Shown in pieces: positions 28,082-36,157 of a stretch of 64,000 nt of DNA. The stretch lies in NCBI GenBank assembly GCA_963770485.1, contig CAVYPX010000003.1, positions 45,917 through 109,916 on the forward strand, in the 5' to 3' direction. A program made the translations under genes and the position numbers. The notes below the pieces were generated by a model. It ran no database searches and was not told where the DNA came from. It saw only the letters and a list, made by a program, of their open reading frames with translations. Each line of letters starts with the position of its first letter. Positions within the stretch are counted from its first letter, which is position 1. This stretch comes from CAVVEC01 sp963770485 (GTDB lineage Bacteria; Acidobacteriota; Terriglobia; Terriglobales; Acidobacteriaceae).

Positions 28082-28768
28082 TTATGACAAGAAGAATTCC
28101 TTGGTCAGCGCAGCCCAATCTTGATCGGGGATGTGCGCGGCTACGTTCTCGACGGCGACGCCGCCGTCCTGGGCCAGGGCCATTGCCGGCATCGCTGCGG
28201 CCAGCGTGGGCATCTTCATCCGCAGGCGGTTCGCGGATTCTTCCGTCCACCAACGGGCCAGCGCGCCACCCAGGAGATTCTTGAAATTGGTCTTGGCGTC
28301 GGGCGATTGCACCGTGATGAGCCAACCTTCGCCGTACGGATCCTTGCGGGCCAGCCCAGGATCGCGAGCGATGGACTCATTGATGTCGGAAACGCTGCCT
28401 TCAATCGGGGAGACCATGTCCACCGCGATGCCGTCCCGGTGTAGGGTGCAGACCTTCTGTCCCTGGCGCAGCCACTGTCCGCGCTGCGGCAGAGTGATGC
28501 TCTCGACTTGGCCAGTGAGCTTGGAGGCGAAATCGTCCATGCCCACGCGGATCAGGCTGGGGCTCTCGCTCAACGCCCAGGTGTGGCCAGGATGGTAACG
28601 GAGGTTCTCAGGAACCTGGAAACCGCCTACCAAACTCGGGGTCGGACGGGGCAGGGCTACGCGCCCGGAAACCTGCAGCGCTGGCTGCACCACGACATGT
28701 TTGCGGCTGTAGAAATGATCGATCAACAGGAATGTTATGAATGTGAAGAGAACCAGTACGACTGTCAT
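28082..28768 (-). CDS. membrane-anchored GcvH-like (lipoyl-domain fold) protein without the lipoyl lysine
   Basis: The 228-aa protein starts with a TM helix (MTVVLVLFTFITFLLIDHFY). A glycine-cleavage-H-like domain follows: NLRYHPGHTWALSES, RVGMDDFASKLTGQVESITLP, GQWLRQGQKVCTLHRDGIAV, DMVSPIEGSVSDIN and DPYGEGWLITVQ. In GcvH the lipoylated Lys sits just before the D-L-Y-x-P-V segment. Here the equivalent position is in HRDGIAVDMVSP, with no Lys. It is therefore probably a structural or binding protein, not a lipoyl carrier. There is no gcvT/P nearby. The ribosome-binding site GAGGTGA is 4 nt from the ATG. Confidence 0.75.
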   Translation of the reverse strand: MTVVLVLFTFITFLLIDHFYSRKHVVVQPALQVSGRVALPRPTPSLVGGFQVPENLRYHPGHTWALSESPSLIRVGMDDFASKLTGQVESITLPQRGQWLRQGQKVCTLHRDGIAVDMVSPIEGSVSDINESIARDPGLARKDPYGEGWLITVQSPDAKTNFKNLLGGALARWWTEESANRLRMKMPTLAAAMPAMALAQDGGVAVENVAAHIPDQDWAALTKEFFLS

Positions 28769-29220
28769 AAGTCACCTCGCCGGAGGGCCGTTTCCTTTCG
28801 CCTTCTTCGTTGGCCACTCGCCACCCTTCCTAAAGGCAACTGCCGGGCCGAAGTCGGTGGCTGGCAGCTCTGTTCTGGCTCCTTCACTTTATGTGCTTGA
28901 AAACAGGCAAGATGCTTCGCGTACAAGCGGTTTGCGGTGAGAATTGTGGTGAAAATTGCAATGCCTTCTTGAGGCGAATCGCAACAGCCCCGGCGCCCCA
29001 GTTTCAGCTGTTTTCGGAGATTCACGATTGCAAGACAAGCCTTCTGAAGAGCTTACGGGCAGCAAGGCTAGCTGCTGAGGGTTGCAACAGCCCCTGATGC
29101 GAAAGGCAACGGCGAACTCGGGTTGCCGGAGAGTCGTCGGCGGGTTCGTTCATGATAATCGACGGAAAAGGGCAAGAAAAACAGAGCATGCTAACCTTAT
29201 ACTCTGTGAGGTTCTTCCTC
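28769..29220. other. gene-poor region upstream of the GcvH-like gene
   Basis: About 450 bases with only short, unconvincing frames on both strands. It must carry the promoter of the minus-strand GcvH-like gene, but I cannot point to clear -35/-10 boxes. Nothing else recognised. Confidence 0.3.
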
Positions 29221-29248
29221 TTGACAAACGCCGCTAACCTGATAGAGT
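29221..29248 (+). promoter_or_regulatory. candidate sigma70-type promoter
   Basis: TTGACA (29221-29226), 16-bp spacer, TAGAGT (29243-29248), 37 nt upstream of the small coiled-coil gene. The -35 is perfect and the -10 is weak. Confidence 0.45.
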
Positions 29249-29284
29249 GCGGGCAATTGCTGTACCCGAACCCGTTTGTGACAG

Positions 29285-29560
29285 GTGCCCAAGTATATGA
29301 AGAATGTCTATGAAGTGCTGAGGCAGAAAGAGCTGGAATTGGCGAGGTTAGAGAAGGAAGTGGAGGCTTTACGAGTGGCCGCGCCCTTGTTGTCGGACGA
29401 CAAGGAGTCCCTCGCCGAGGCTACGAACAATAAGCCGACCCTGGCGACCAGCGTACCAACACAGCAGCCGATCCGCATCCCGCAGCCGGCCGTCAATGTG
29501 TCCCCGCAGCCGGCGGTACGCGCGGCAGGATGGGAAGACACCGCCAAACGCTGGCCGTAA
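29285..29560 (+). CDS. small coiled-coil protein
   Basis: A 91-aa protein (GTG start at 29285, or ATG 29297 giving MKNVYEVLRQKE). The N-terminal half is a heptad coiled coil (VYEVLRQKELELARLEKEVEALRVAAPLL). The C-terminal half is Pro/Gln/Val-rich and disordered (PTQQPIRIPQPAVNVSPQP), ending GWEDTAKRWP. I recall small proteins with this YEVLRQKExELxRLxKEVEALR start as recurrent in Acidobacteriota, with no known function. It has its own promoter and terminator-like hairpin (29626), so it is a monocistronic unit. Confidence 0.7.
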   Translation: MPKYMKNVYEVLRQKELELARLEKEVEALRVAAPLLSDDKESLAEATNNKPTLATSVPTQQPIRIPQPAVNVSPQPAVRAAGWEDTAKRWP

Positions 29561-29625
29561 CTGAGGCGCGAGGCATTAAGAAACGTCCCGCTGCTTGCCT
29601 CCCAGGCGGCGGGATATACTCTTGG

Positions 29626-29660
29626 TCGGCCCGGGGCTGCGCTCCGGGCCGATTCATTTT
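29626..29660 (+). terminator. terminator-like hairpin after the coiled-coil gene
   Basis: TCGGCCCGG (29626-29634), 9-nt loop, CCGGGCCGA (29644-29652), followed by TTCATTTT. The 9-bp GC-rich stem starts 66 nt past the stop codon. Confidence 0.6.
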
Positions 29661-29911
29661 GAGAAGGCTTAGCGAGAGGCCACATCTGGCCGCCGTGCTC
29701 CCCGGGTGGGATCATTATAATGTCGGCTCCGACGCCCGAGTAAGCTGGAAGCGGCGAGCCTACGCTTGGAAAGGCAAAACCTTCATCGAGAGCGAAATGG
29801 CGCTCTTTTCTGAGCGGATGCAGTGTGCTCGAAGAGTGCTTGACACCGCCGACATTGTCAGAGAGGCCCGGTTACATCAGTTACGTGTGCATGAATTGCC
29901 CGTGGCTGATA

Positions 29912-30766
29912 ATGGATTCCGTGCCTCTCCGATTCGTCCATGCTGACACAGCACGCACCCGACGAGCAGGTGCGCTTCCCTGCGCGTGTATTTCCGGAGT
30001 CATGGTTGCACTCTGGCTGGCTTTCCCTTCATTTGCGATCGCCCAGAGGGACAAACAGATTGGCAAGGACGAAGTCGGGGCGTGGCTCAACCAGAAGAAT
30101 GACTGTCCGGCTGATCGTCCGCCATATTTTTGGAGATTCGACCTTTTCGATTTCAAAGGGGACGGTAATCAAGAGGCGATCGTGATTGCTTCGACCTGCA
30201 TGACCGGGACGGCGGGGCCTGACGTTCATTCCGTGATTGCGCGTGATCGTGCGGGAAGCCTTGTGGAATGGGAAATTGCCGATGCTGATCCCAGCACTTA
30301 TGACAATCTGTTTGGAAACAGAAACTACGACCTCGCCGTCCGAAACGGCATTCTGGTCGCCACGTTTGAGGACGATGTAGACCGCGAATCACCGCTGATT
30401 ATCAAATACAAATTCAATGGCGAGAGATTCGTAATCTCGTCCATCCAGAAGACTGGAATTTTTCCGACCAGTTACGATTGCGCCAAAGCTGCTTCAGAAG
30501 TGGAACGCGCCATCTGCCACGTGCGCTCACTTGCCGATCTCGATGTGCAGTTGAACGCAACGTATAAGTCGCTTGCCTCCGGCCTTCCTCCCGGAGAACG
30601 CGAGAAGCTCAAACTTGAGCAACAGGATTGGCTTAGAAAACGAGACCGGGAATGCGCCCCCTACAAGGGCTGGGTGCGTTGCATAGCGGGGATCTATGAA
30701 GACCGCATCGCCGTGCTAAAAAAGCGTCTTTCGCTACCACCGCTCGGAACACAGTCAGGACCCTGA
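29912..30766 (+). CDS. secreted protein with C-terminal LprI/DUF1311-like domain
   Basis: About 284 aa from ATG 29912. The N-terminus has a basic stretch and hydrophobic segment ending ALWLAFPSFAIAQ, a likely signal peptide with an unusually long n-region. A middle domain follows (RFDLFDFKGDGNQEAIVIAS). The end is a cysteine-rich helical domain, CAKAASEVERAICHVRSLADLD, LNATYKSLASGLPPGER, EQQDWLRKRDRECAPYKGWVRC, matching the lysozyme-inhibitor LprI/DUF1311 pattern. It may bind or inhibit host or predator lysozyme at the envelope. Starts at 29825 or nearer the hydrophobic segment are possible. Confidence 0.7.
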   Translation: MDSVPLRFVHADTARTRRAGALPCACISGVMVALWLAFPSFAIAQRDKQIGKDEVGAWLNQKNDCPADRPPYFWRFDLFDFKGDGNQEAIVIASTCMTGTAGPDVHSVIARDRAGSLVEWEIADADPSTYDNLFGNRNYDLAVRNGILVATFEDDVDRESPLIIKYKFNGERFVISSIQKTGIFPTSYDCAKAASEVERAICHVRSLADLDVQLNATYKSLASGLPPGEREKLKLEQQDWLRKRDRECAPYKGWVRCIAGIYEDRIAVLKKRLSLPPLGTQSGP

Positions 30767-30913
30767 CTGTTGAGAAATAACCATTGCACTCGTTGACCCG
30801 GATCGGCCAGTTCTCAACGAGTGAAATAGGCTGGTCACATCAGTTAACAATTCACCCCCGCTTCCCATCCATTTCAACGCGAGACTCTGAGCGCCTGCGT
30901 ATGGTCCGTTAAA

Positions 30914-31090
30914 CTACGCGGCGGTCCCAGAACGCGCACGACGCCGCTGAATTTCTTTGTGGATCTGCCAGAATTTCTGCACTTCGGCGTCATTCAGCAC
31001 TTCTCCGCGAGCGTGCGCCAGCACGCGAACCAGCGCCTGCTCAAGCTCCTCGTCTGTGTAACTGTCTAGACCTCTCATTTGGTTTGTCAT
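30914..31090 (-). CDS. small charged helical protein, 58 aa
   Basis: The frame runs from ATG at 31090 to TAG at 30914 and encodes 58 aa beginning MTNQMRGLDSYTDEELEQAL, with VLNDAEVQKFWQIHKEIQ further on and an Arg-rich tail. It has a good ribosome-binding site (GAGGAG 4 nt upstream). Amphipathic helices and the absence of rare-residue clutter make it a credible gene. Function unknown. It is downstream of the small secreted-protein gene on the same strand. Confidence 0.6.
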   Translation of the reverse strand: MTNQMRGLDSYTDEELEQALVRVLAHARGEVLNDAEVQKFWQIHKEIQRRRARSGTAA

Positions 31091-31191
31091 TTTTCTCCTC
31101 GCGAGGCCAATTACGCGCCAATCGTGGCGGCGTCCGGTTCGCCCACAACCCGGGCAAGCTGCGCCGAAGACAGATTCGGGTTGCGACGTTG

Positions 31192-31506
31192 CTAACAGCG
31201 AAGAGAACAGTCAAGGACAGTGAGAGAATCGGAGTCCGGGTGCGCCGCCACTCTTTCGTCCTGAGGGCGGCATCCACAAAGCTCGGTCAAGGGAGGGAAG
31301 CGGAGTGGGGAAACGCAGGTCAGCCCCTCCTCGGGTGCCTGGGCAGCCACTTGCGGCACCACGATCGAGAAAAGAGGAGTGCTTTCGTAAGGGGGCGTCT
31401 CCGATTCATCGAACGGGGTTTCGGGTACATCTTCTGGCACAGCCGCCAAAGACAGGCCCAGAATTATGGCCAGCAAGAGGACGAAACCGGAGCGCAGCTT
31501 TCTCAC
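31192..31506 (-). CDS. small secreted protein, 104 aa
   Basis: Starts at GTG 31506. It has a clear signal peptide (MRKLRSGFVLLLAIILGLSL) followed by an acidic, proline-rich mature region (PEDVPETPFDESETPPYES) and a Cys-containing end (LTELCGCRPQDE, LDCSLRC). No domain recognised. Upstream (31613-31690) lies one of three copies of a sequence cassette also found before two of the propeller genes, so it may belong to the same expression group. Confidence 0.6.
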   Translation of the reverse strand: MRKLRSGFVLLLAIILGLSLAAVPEDVPETPFDESETPPYESTPLFSIVVPQVAAQAPEEGLTCVSPLRFPPLTELCGCRPQDERVAAHPDSDSLTVLDCSLRC

Positions 31507-31612
31507 AAACGTGTACCCTAAATTAATTTAACACGAAGTGTCCGAATCCTGTCAGTGACGTGCATCTCAGCGTGACGTGCAATGAGCAGGCGCAGCCAGC
31601 CTTCGTATCTGC

Positions 31613-31870
31613 GACTGCGCGTGGGGACGGCAACTCTATCCTGGAGTGGACTACCCTGGGCTATGTCAACTGGCGAAACATCGCCATAACACGCACTGAC
31701 GGGTCAATGAGCGTCGCCTGTTCTCGGAAGTTACCCGTCAGACCTTCCTGGTGAGCGTTCGTTGCCATAGCGCAGACCTTACCTCAACTGAGCCATCACG
31801 GTGCTGTACAGTCTTAGCCCATAAGATTCAGGCGACGGCGATGCGCGTCACCGGGAAGGGCCAACAAGAA
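31613..31870 (-). repeat. upstream cassette and duplicated intergenic segment, copy 1
   Basis: Bases 31613-31690 (GCGACTGCGCGTGGGGACGG, then ACATCGCCATAACACGC) recur near 33258-33320 and, more diverged, near 37468-37550. From 31678 onward the sequence is nearly identical to 33306-33533, up to and into the adjacent PQQ-like genes. It marks a tandem segmental duplication. Confidence 0.75.
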
Positions 31871-31871
31871 A

Positions 31872-31901
31872 CCCGCTCAAGCCTGTCTAGGCTCAAGCGG
31901 G
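31872..31901 (-). terminator. terminator of PQQ-like propeller gene 1
   Basis: On the minus strand CCCGCTTGAGCC, loop TAGACA, GGCTTGAGCGGG, then TTTCTTGTT. The 12-bp stem includes two G-U pairs that form only in the minus-strand RNA, which fixes the direction. It starts 12 nt past the stop. Confidence 0.88.
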
Positions 31902-31912
31902 TCATTCGGTCG

Positions 31913-32911
31913 TTACTCCCGACCCTTTTTCAGGCCGAAGGCGTACACGTTGCCGTCCTCCGAGCCGACATAAACCACCCCGCTCGCCACCGCGGGCGAG
32001 GAGTCCACCCAGCGGCCGATAGGGGAGATCCACAGCGGGGCGCCGGTGCTGGCGTTGAGCGCGTACACGTTGCCGTTGTCCCCGCCGATATAAACCACCC
32101 CATTCGCCACCGCGGGCGAGGAATTCGTATACGACTCCGTGTAGTAGATCCACAGCTCCGTGCCGGTGCTGGCGTCCAGCGCGTACACGTTGTTGTCGGA
32201 CCCGCCGATATAAACCACCCCGTTCGCCACCGCAGGCGAACTATACGTTTCGTCGGGAAAGGCCCACAGCAGCGCGCCACTGTTGGCGTCGAGCGCGTCT
32301 GCGTCGGTATAAACTACCCCATTCGCCACCGCGGGCGAGGAAGTCCCCCAAAAGCCGCCGTAGCTCCACAGCAGGACGCCGGTGTTCGCGTCCAGCGCGT
32401 ACACGTTGCCGTCGTACGAGCCGACATAAGCCACCCCATTCACCACGGTGGGCGATGATTCCACGCGGCCGCCGGTGGTGTAGTTCCACAGCTTCTTGCC
32501 GGTTTTGGCATTCAGCGCGTAGACGTTGTAGTCGTCCGAGCCGACATAAACCACCCCATTCGCCACGGCGGGCGAGGACTCCACCGCGCCGCTTGTCGTG
32601 TGGCTCCACAGCTTGGCACCGGTGCTGGCCTTCAGCGCGCGCACGCTGTGGTCGTCCGAGCCGACATAAACCACCCCATTCGCCACCGCGGGCGAGGAAT
32701 CAATCCAGTGGCCGATGCGGTAGCTCCATCTCCGACGGAGTTTCCCAACATTGTTGACGTTCAGCACGTGCTCATACGGGTTCCAGCGCATCATGTTGGT
32801 ACGGTGGAACTCGGTCCAATCGGCGCGGCCCTTGCCCGCCGGCTGCTGTCCCCATGCCACGGATACGAAGCACGCACAGAGAATCAAAACCAACATACGG
32901 ATTTGTTTCAT
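31913..32911 (-). CDS. secreted PQQ-like beta-propeller protein (7 repeats)
   Basis: A 332-aa protein from ATG 32911 (ribosome-binding site GGGAGG 5 nt upstream). The frame is open further to 32926 but that start lacks a site. The signal peptide is MKQIRMLVLILCACFVSVAWG. It then has seven ~38-residue units of the form SSPAVANGVVYVG...NVYALDASTGxxLW. These are PQQ-binding-like propeller blades as in BamB and quinoprotein dehydrogenases, but no PQQ-site cysteine pair or catalytic Asp is visible, so a binding or structural role outside the cytoplasm is more likely. One blade is shortened (VVYTDADALDANSGALLW). It is a paralogue of the gene at 33534-34739. Confidence 0.85.
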   Translation of the reverse strand: MKQIRMLVLILCACFVSVAWGQQPAGKGRADWTEFHRTNMMRWNPYEHVLNVNNVGKLRRRWSYRIGHWIDSSPAVANGVVYVGSDDHSVRALKASTGAKLWSHTTSGAVESSPAVANGVVYVGSDDYNVYALNAKTGKKLWNYTTGGRVESSPTVVNGVAYVGSYDGNVYALDANTGVLLWSYGGFWGTSSPAVANGVVYTDADALDANSGALLWAFPDETYSSPAVANGVVYIGGSDNNVYALDASTGTELWIYYTESYTNSSPAVANGVVYIGGDNGNVYALNASTGAPLWISPIGRWVDSSPAVASGVVYVGSEDGNVYAFGLKKGRE

Positions 32912-33091
32912 GACTGCCTCCCGCAATAAATTTGTTCTGACGAAAATTGGTTTCCAGTCACAATTACAGCACGAGTTGTAGCGTCGTGTCGGTGAAGTTG
33001 ATCACACCGCGATGTGCGGTTTTGAATCCGGATTTCATTTCGGAGTCTCCTTTCTATTTGATGGAAATGCGTTTCCCGGTCGTTCGGGTCA
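32912..33091. other. leader region of PQQ-like gene 1
   Basis: About 180 bases between the start codon and the conserved structured cassette. The only repeat-like feature is a purine-rich segment (GGAGTCTCC region near 33043). No gene recognised. Confidence 0.3.
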
Positions 33092-33222
33092 TTCGTCTCA
33101 GGGGGTGGGCGTCTCAACTGGCGGGAACCGCGGAGAGACGAAAGGATTTATCGCCTACAAGGCTATTCCTTTGGCTAATCTTTGCAATAGCCGGTATCAC
33201 GGTTCGATGTGATGGATTGGCG
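33092..33222. other. conserved structured cassette, copy 1 (candidate leader RNA)
   Basis: Two blocks are shared with 37292-37427. Block 1 (33092-33127) is identical over 36 nt. With GAGACGAA (33135-33142) it closes an 8-bp stem starting TTCGTCTC, and an internal second GTCTC could pair instead. Block 2 (33171-33222) is 46/52 identical and can fold as a long stem-loop with a TTCG loop (GCTAATC/GATTGGC outside, CAC/GTG inside). Both copies lie upstream of secreted-protein genes on the minus strand. No known riboswitch class was matched. Confidence 0.55.
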
Positions 33223-33305
33223 CAACGCGGTTTTGCTAGCTGGGGTTGTGAGCCCGTCCGCGACTGCGCGTGGGCACGGCAACTTTGGTCAATTGGCGCT
33301 ATATC

Positions 33306-33533
33306 GCCATAACACGCACTGACGGGTCAATGAGCGTCGCCTGTTCTCGGAAGTTACCCGTCAGACCCTCGTGGTGAGCGTTCGTTGCCATAGCGCAGAC
33401 CTTACCTCAACTGAGCCATCACGGTGCTGCACAATCTTAGCCCCTGAGATTCACGCCACGGCGATCCGCGTCACCGGGAAGGGTCAACAAAGCCCGCTCA
33501 AACCTGTCTAGGCCCAAGCGGGTCATTCGGTCG
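33306..33533 (-). repeat. duplicated intergenic segment, copy 2
   Basis: Nearly identical to 31678-31912, including CACTGACGGGTCAATGAGCG, a shared run of the following ~180 bases and the terminator. It lies between the two PQQ-like genes, as expected if one gene plus its downstream spacer was tandemly duplicated. Confidence 0.85.
33493..33522 (-). terminator. terminator of PQQ-like propeller gene 2
   Basis: A diverged copy of the hairpin at 31872: CCCGCTCAAACC / GGCCCAAGCGGG around TGTCTA, 12 nt past the stop. It pairs with mismatches in the middle but keeps the 6-bp GC base. Confidence 0.7.
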
Positions 33534-34739
33534 TTACTCCCGATCCTTCTTCAGGCCGAAGGCGTACACGTTGCCGTCATCCGAGCCGACATAAACCACT
33601 CCGTTCGCCACCGCGGGCGAGGATTCCACCGCACCGCCTGTCGTGTAGCTCCACAGCTTCTTGCCGGTTTCGGTGTTCAGTGCGTACACGTTGTTGTCGT
33701 CCGAGCCGACATAAACCACCCCGTTCGCCACGGCGGGTGAGGAAGTCACTGCATTGCCGGTGGTATAGCTCCACAGCTTGGCGCCGGTGCTGGCCTTCAG
33801 CCCGTACACGTTGTTGTCGCCGGAGCCGACATAAACCACTCCATTGGCCACGGCGGGCGAGGACTCCACAGCAGAGCCGGTGGCGTAGCTCCACATCTGA
33901 GTACCTGTCTTGGCGTCCAGCGCGTAGACGTTGTAGTCGTACGAGCGGACATAGACCACCCCATTGGCCACGGCGGGCGAGGAAATCACATAGCCGCCGG
34001 TGAGGTAGCTCCACAGCTTGGCGCCGGTGCTGGCGTTCAGCGCGTACACTGCACCGAGGAAGCATCCAAGTTGAGCACGCTCGACCGAGCCGACATAAAC
34101 GACACCGTTGGCCACGGCGGGCGAGGAATACACGGAACATATCGGCGAACCGCCGCCGCCGTAGCTCCACAGCAGCGCGCCGGTGCTGGCCTTCAGCGCG
34201 TAAATGGCGCCGACGTCATTGTCTCCCGAGCCGACATACACCACCCCATTTGCCACTGCGGGCGAGGAAGCCACCGCGCCGCCTGTCGTGTAGCTCCACA
34301 GCTTTGTGCCGGTGTTGGCGTTCAGCGCGTAGACGTTGCCGTCCAACGACCCGACATACACAACCCCATTCGCCACTGCGGGCGAAGAAACCACCCAGCC
34401 GCCGGTGGTGTAGCTCCACAGCAGGCCGCCGGTGCTGGCCTTCAGCGCGTACACGTTGTTGGTGTCGTTCCCGCCGACATAAACCACTCCATTGGCCACG
34501 GCGGGCGAGGAAGCAAACCCCCATCCCTCGCCACTGCCGCCTTTGTTGTAGCTCCACTTCAAACCAAGCTCCCCAACATTGTGGACGTTAAGCTCCTTCT
34601 CACACGGATTCCAGCGCTTCATGTTGGTGCGGTGGAACTCGGTCCAGTTGTTGACGCACTTGCCCGCTGGCTGCTGCCCCCATGCCACGGACACGAAGCA
34701 CGCATAGAGAATGAAAACCAAGATGCTGATTCGTTTCAT
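33534..34739 (-). CDS. secreted PQQ-like beta-propeller protein (8 repeats)
   Basis: A 401-aa protein from ATG 34739 (ribosome-binding site GGAGG before it). The open frame to 34850 runs into the shared leader. The signal peptide is MKRISILVFILYACFVSVAWG, then QQPAGKCVNNWTEFHRTNM, almost the same as its paralogue. Eight SSPAVANGVVYVG blades follow, two with short insertions (GDNDVGAIYALKA, VERAQLGCFLGAVYAL). Eight blades fits a closed propeller of the quinoprotein type, but cofactor ligands are not evident. Blades are also near-identical at the DNA level, so copy number can change by recombination. Confidence 0.85.
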   Translation of the reverse strand: MKRISILVFILYACFVSVAWGQQPAGKCVNNWTEFHRTNMKRWNPCEKELNVHNVGELGLKWSYNKGGSGEGWGFASSPAVANGVVYVGGNDTNNVYALKASTGGLLWSYTTGGWVVSSPAVANGVVYVGSLDGNVYALNANTGTKLWSYTTGGAVASSPAVANGVVYVGSGDNDVGAIYALKASTGALLWSYGGGGSPICSVYSSPAVANGVVYVGSVERAQLGCFLGAVYALNASTGAKLWSYLTGGYVISSPAVANGVVYVRSYDYNVYALDAKTGTQMWSYATGSAVESSPAVANGVVYVGSGDNNVYGLKASTGAKLWSYTTGNAVTSSPAVANGVVYVGSDDNNVYALNTETGKKLWSYTTGGAVESSPAVANGVVYVGSDDGNVYAFGLKKDRE

Positions 34740-34740
34740 A

Positions 34741-34835
34741 ATTGCCTCCATGAAATGAGCTTTCTCTTGCACCTCCTGGTTCGGAAACCCACCAAGCCGC
34801 CCAGCCTCGGGCGGCTCGGTGATTGTTGCGATTCG
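34741..34835 (-). repeat. shared leader/terminator cassette, copy A
   Basis: The ~95 bases between two propeller genes (CTCTTGCACCTCCTGGTTCG and following) closely match 35973-36071. It contains a terminator hairpin, AGCCGCCC (34795-34802) / GGGCGGCT (34809-34816), downstream of the HAF-like gene on the minus strand and upstream of PQQ-like gene 2. Confidence 0.8.
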
Positions 34836-34837
34836 TT

Positions 34838-35971
34838 TTACGGTAGCCACAGGAAGCCGTGATACACACCTTTGGCGTCTGTGTAGCTTCCCGTAATCGC
34901 TCCCTCGGGGTTGATGGCGTGGGCCCGGGTCCCTTGGCCGGCGCTCTTGCCCGCGCCCGGTACGTCAATCACTGTGAACTTACCGTCGGAAGAGCGCAGG
35001 AAGCCGTGATACACGTTGTTCGAATCCATATACCACCCCGTGACCGCACCAGCCGGGTTGATGGTCCCAAAACAAGGGATATACCAACACGCGTTGGTGC
35101 CCTGGTAGGCGCCTGTGCCCGCTCCCGGAGCGTCAACCTCGGTGAACGTTTTACCGTCGGGAGAGCGCAGGTAGCCATGGAACGCGGTGTTCGCGTCCAT
35201 GTACCATCCCCAGATCTCGCCTTTCGCGTTGATACCCAGAGTTCCTCCGCCGCCTGGACCGACGTTGGGGTCGTTAAACTCCTTGATTTTGCCGTCTGGG
35301 TGGCGCAGGTAGGCATGCCACACGTTGCCGCTGTCCAGGTACTCTCCAACAACCGCTCCCTCTGGATTAATCCCTGAGAAGCTAGCGATGTATGTGCCCT
35401 GGCCGGCGCCTTTGCCCGCGTCCGGAGGATCGTACTTGATGAAGTGGCCGTTGGCCTTACGTAGGCAGCCGTGCCACGCGGCGTTTGAGTCCAGGTACCC
35501 TGCCGAGATCAACCCCGCCTCGTTTACAGCCAGAGCTCCAGTGCCGCCCGCGCCTGCACCCGGACATTCGAATCTTGTGATCTTGCCCGTAGCAGGGTCG
35601 CGCAGGAAGCCGTGATATGAATTGTTTGCGTCATAATAGGCTCCCGCGATCTCCCGATCCGGGGCCATACCGTAGACCAGAACGGCGCCTTGGCCAGCGC
35701 CTTTGCCCATGCCCGGGACGTCAAACTTGGTGACCTTGCCATGGGGGTCGCGCAGGAAGCCGTGATAGACACCCTTGCCATCAATGTAATCCCCCTGGAT
35801 CCACCCACCTTTTACGATGCCCCAGGCGAGCGTCCCTTGGCCCGCGCCTTTGCCTGCGCCGAGAACGTTGAACGTCGTGATGATGTGCTTTGCCTGTGGC
35901 TGTGCTTGCGGCCACGCGGTCAAAGCAAAACACGTGCAGAAAACCAACAGCAGAATGCTGATGCGTTTCAT
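34838..35971 (-). CDS. secreted HAF-like repeat protein
   Basis: A 377-aa protein from ATG 35971 (GGAGGGAAATT ahead). The signal peptide is MKRISILLLVFCTCFALTAWP. The mature part has about seven ~50-residue units of the type GxxxGxYxDxxGxYHGFLRxPDGKxTxFDVPGAGKGAGQGT, each with the HGFLR core of HAF/extracellular repeats and an extra glycine-rich GAGKGAGQGT turn. These units form propeller-like or fibrous beta structures on secreted proteins. The glycine-rich turn in every repeat is unusual. Its leader and signal peptide match its array neighbours. Confidence 0.8.
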   Translation of the reverse strand: MKRISILLLVFCTCFALTAWPQAQPQAKHIITTFNVLGAGKGAGQGTLAWGIVKGGWIQGDYIDGKGVYHGFLRDPHGKVTKFDVPGMGKGAGQGAVLVYGMAPDREIAGAYYDANNSYHGFLRDPATGKITRFECPGAGAGGTGALAVNEAGLISAGYLDSNAAWHGCLRKANGHFIKYDPPDAGKGAGQGTYIASFSGINPEGAVVGEYLDSGNVWHAYLRHPDGKIKEFNDPNVGPGGGGTLGINAKGEIWGWYMDANTAFHGYLRSPDGKTFTEVDAPGAGTGAYQGTNACWYIPCFGTINPAGAVTGWYMDSNNVYHGFLRSSDGKFTVIDVPGAGKSAGQGTRAHAINPEGAITGSYTDAKGVYHGFLWLP

Positions 35972-36027
35972 AATTTCCCTCCATGAAATAAGTTTTCTCT
36001 TGTACCTCCTGGTTCGGAAATCCACCA

Positions 36028-36051
36028 AGCCGCCCGAACCCTCGGGCGGCT
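36028..36051 (-). terminator. terminator within leader cassette copy B
   Basis: AGCCGCCCGA (36028-36037), loop ACCC, TCGGGCGGCT (36042-36051): a perfect 10-bp stem. On the minus strand it is followed by TTGGTGGATTTCC. It lies past the stop of the gene at 36158. The surrounding 35973-36071 is copy B of the leader cassette. Confidence 0.75.
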
Positions 36052-36157
36052 CGGTGATGGTTGCGATTTACCTCACTTTCGCAGGAACCCGTGACTTCCC
36101 TCGTGCGCGTTCGAGCGGCTTCCCGTGATCACCCCGGCGGGGCAAACCCGTTCCGAC

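Noticed and set aside
28765..29097. Short frames on both strands upstream of the GcvH-like gene
   Set aside because: No hydrophobic, domain or ribosome-binding support; they overlap one another.
29530..29946. 138-aa plus-strand frame after the coiled-coil gene
   Set aside because: Overlaps the terminator hairpin and reads as Cys/Arg/Gly-rich sequence without domain or ribosome-binding site.
31041..31277. 78-aa minus-strand frame
   Set aside because: Overlaps both the 58-aa small protein and the signal-peptide protein in another frame; its sequence is Arg/Pro-rich and low in information.
33171..33222. Possible c-di-GMP (GEMM-I) or glycine riboswitch
   Set aside because: GCAAAG and GGCC-like words on one strand and GAGAG/CTCAGG on the other are suggestive, but order and spacing do not match either consensus.
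31913..34739. Regular ~120-bp repeats that might suggest a CRISPR array
   Set aside because: The repeats are in-frame propeller blades (SSPAVANGVVYVG); spacers are coding and not unique.
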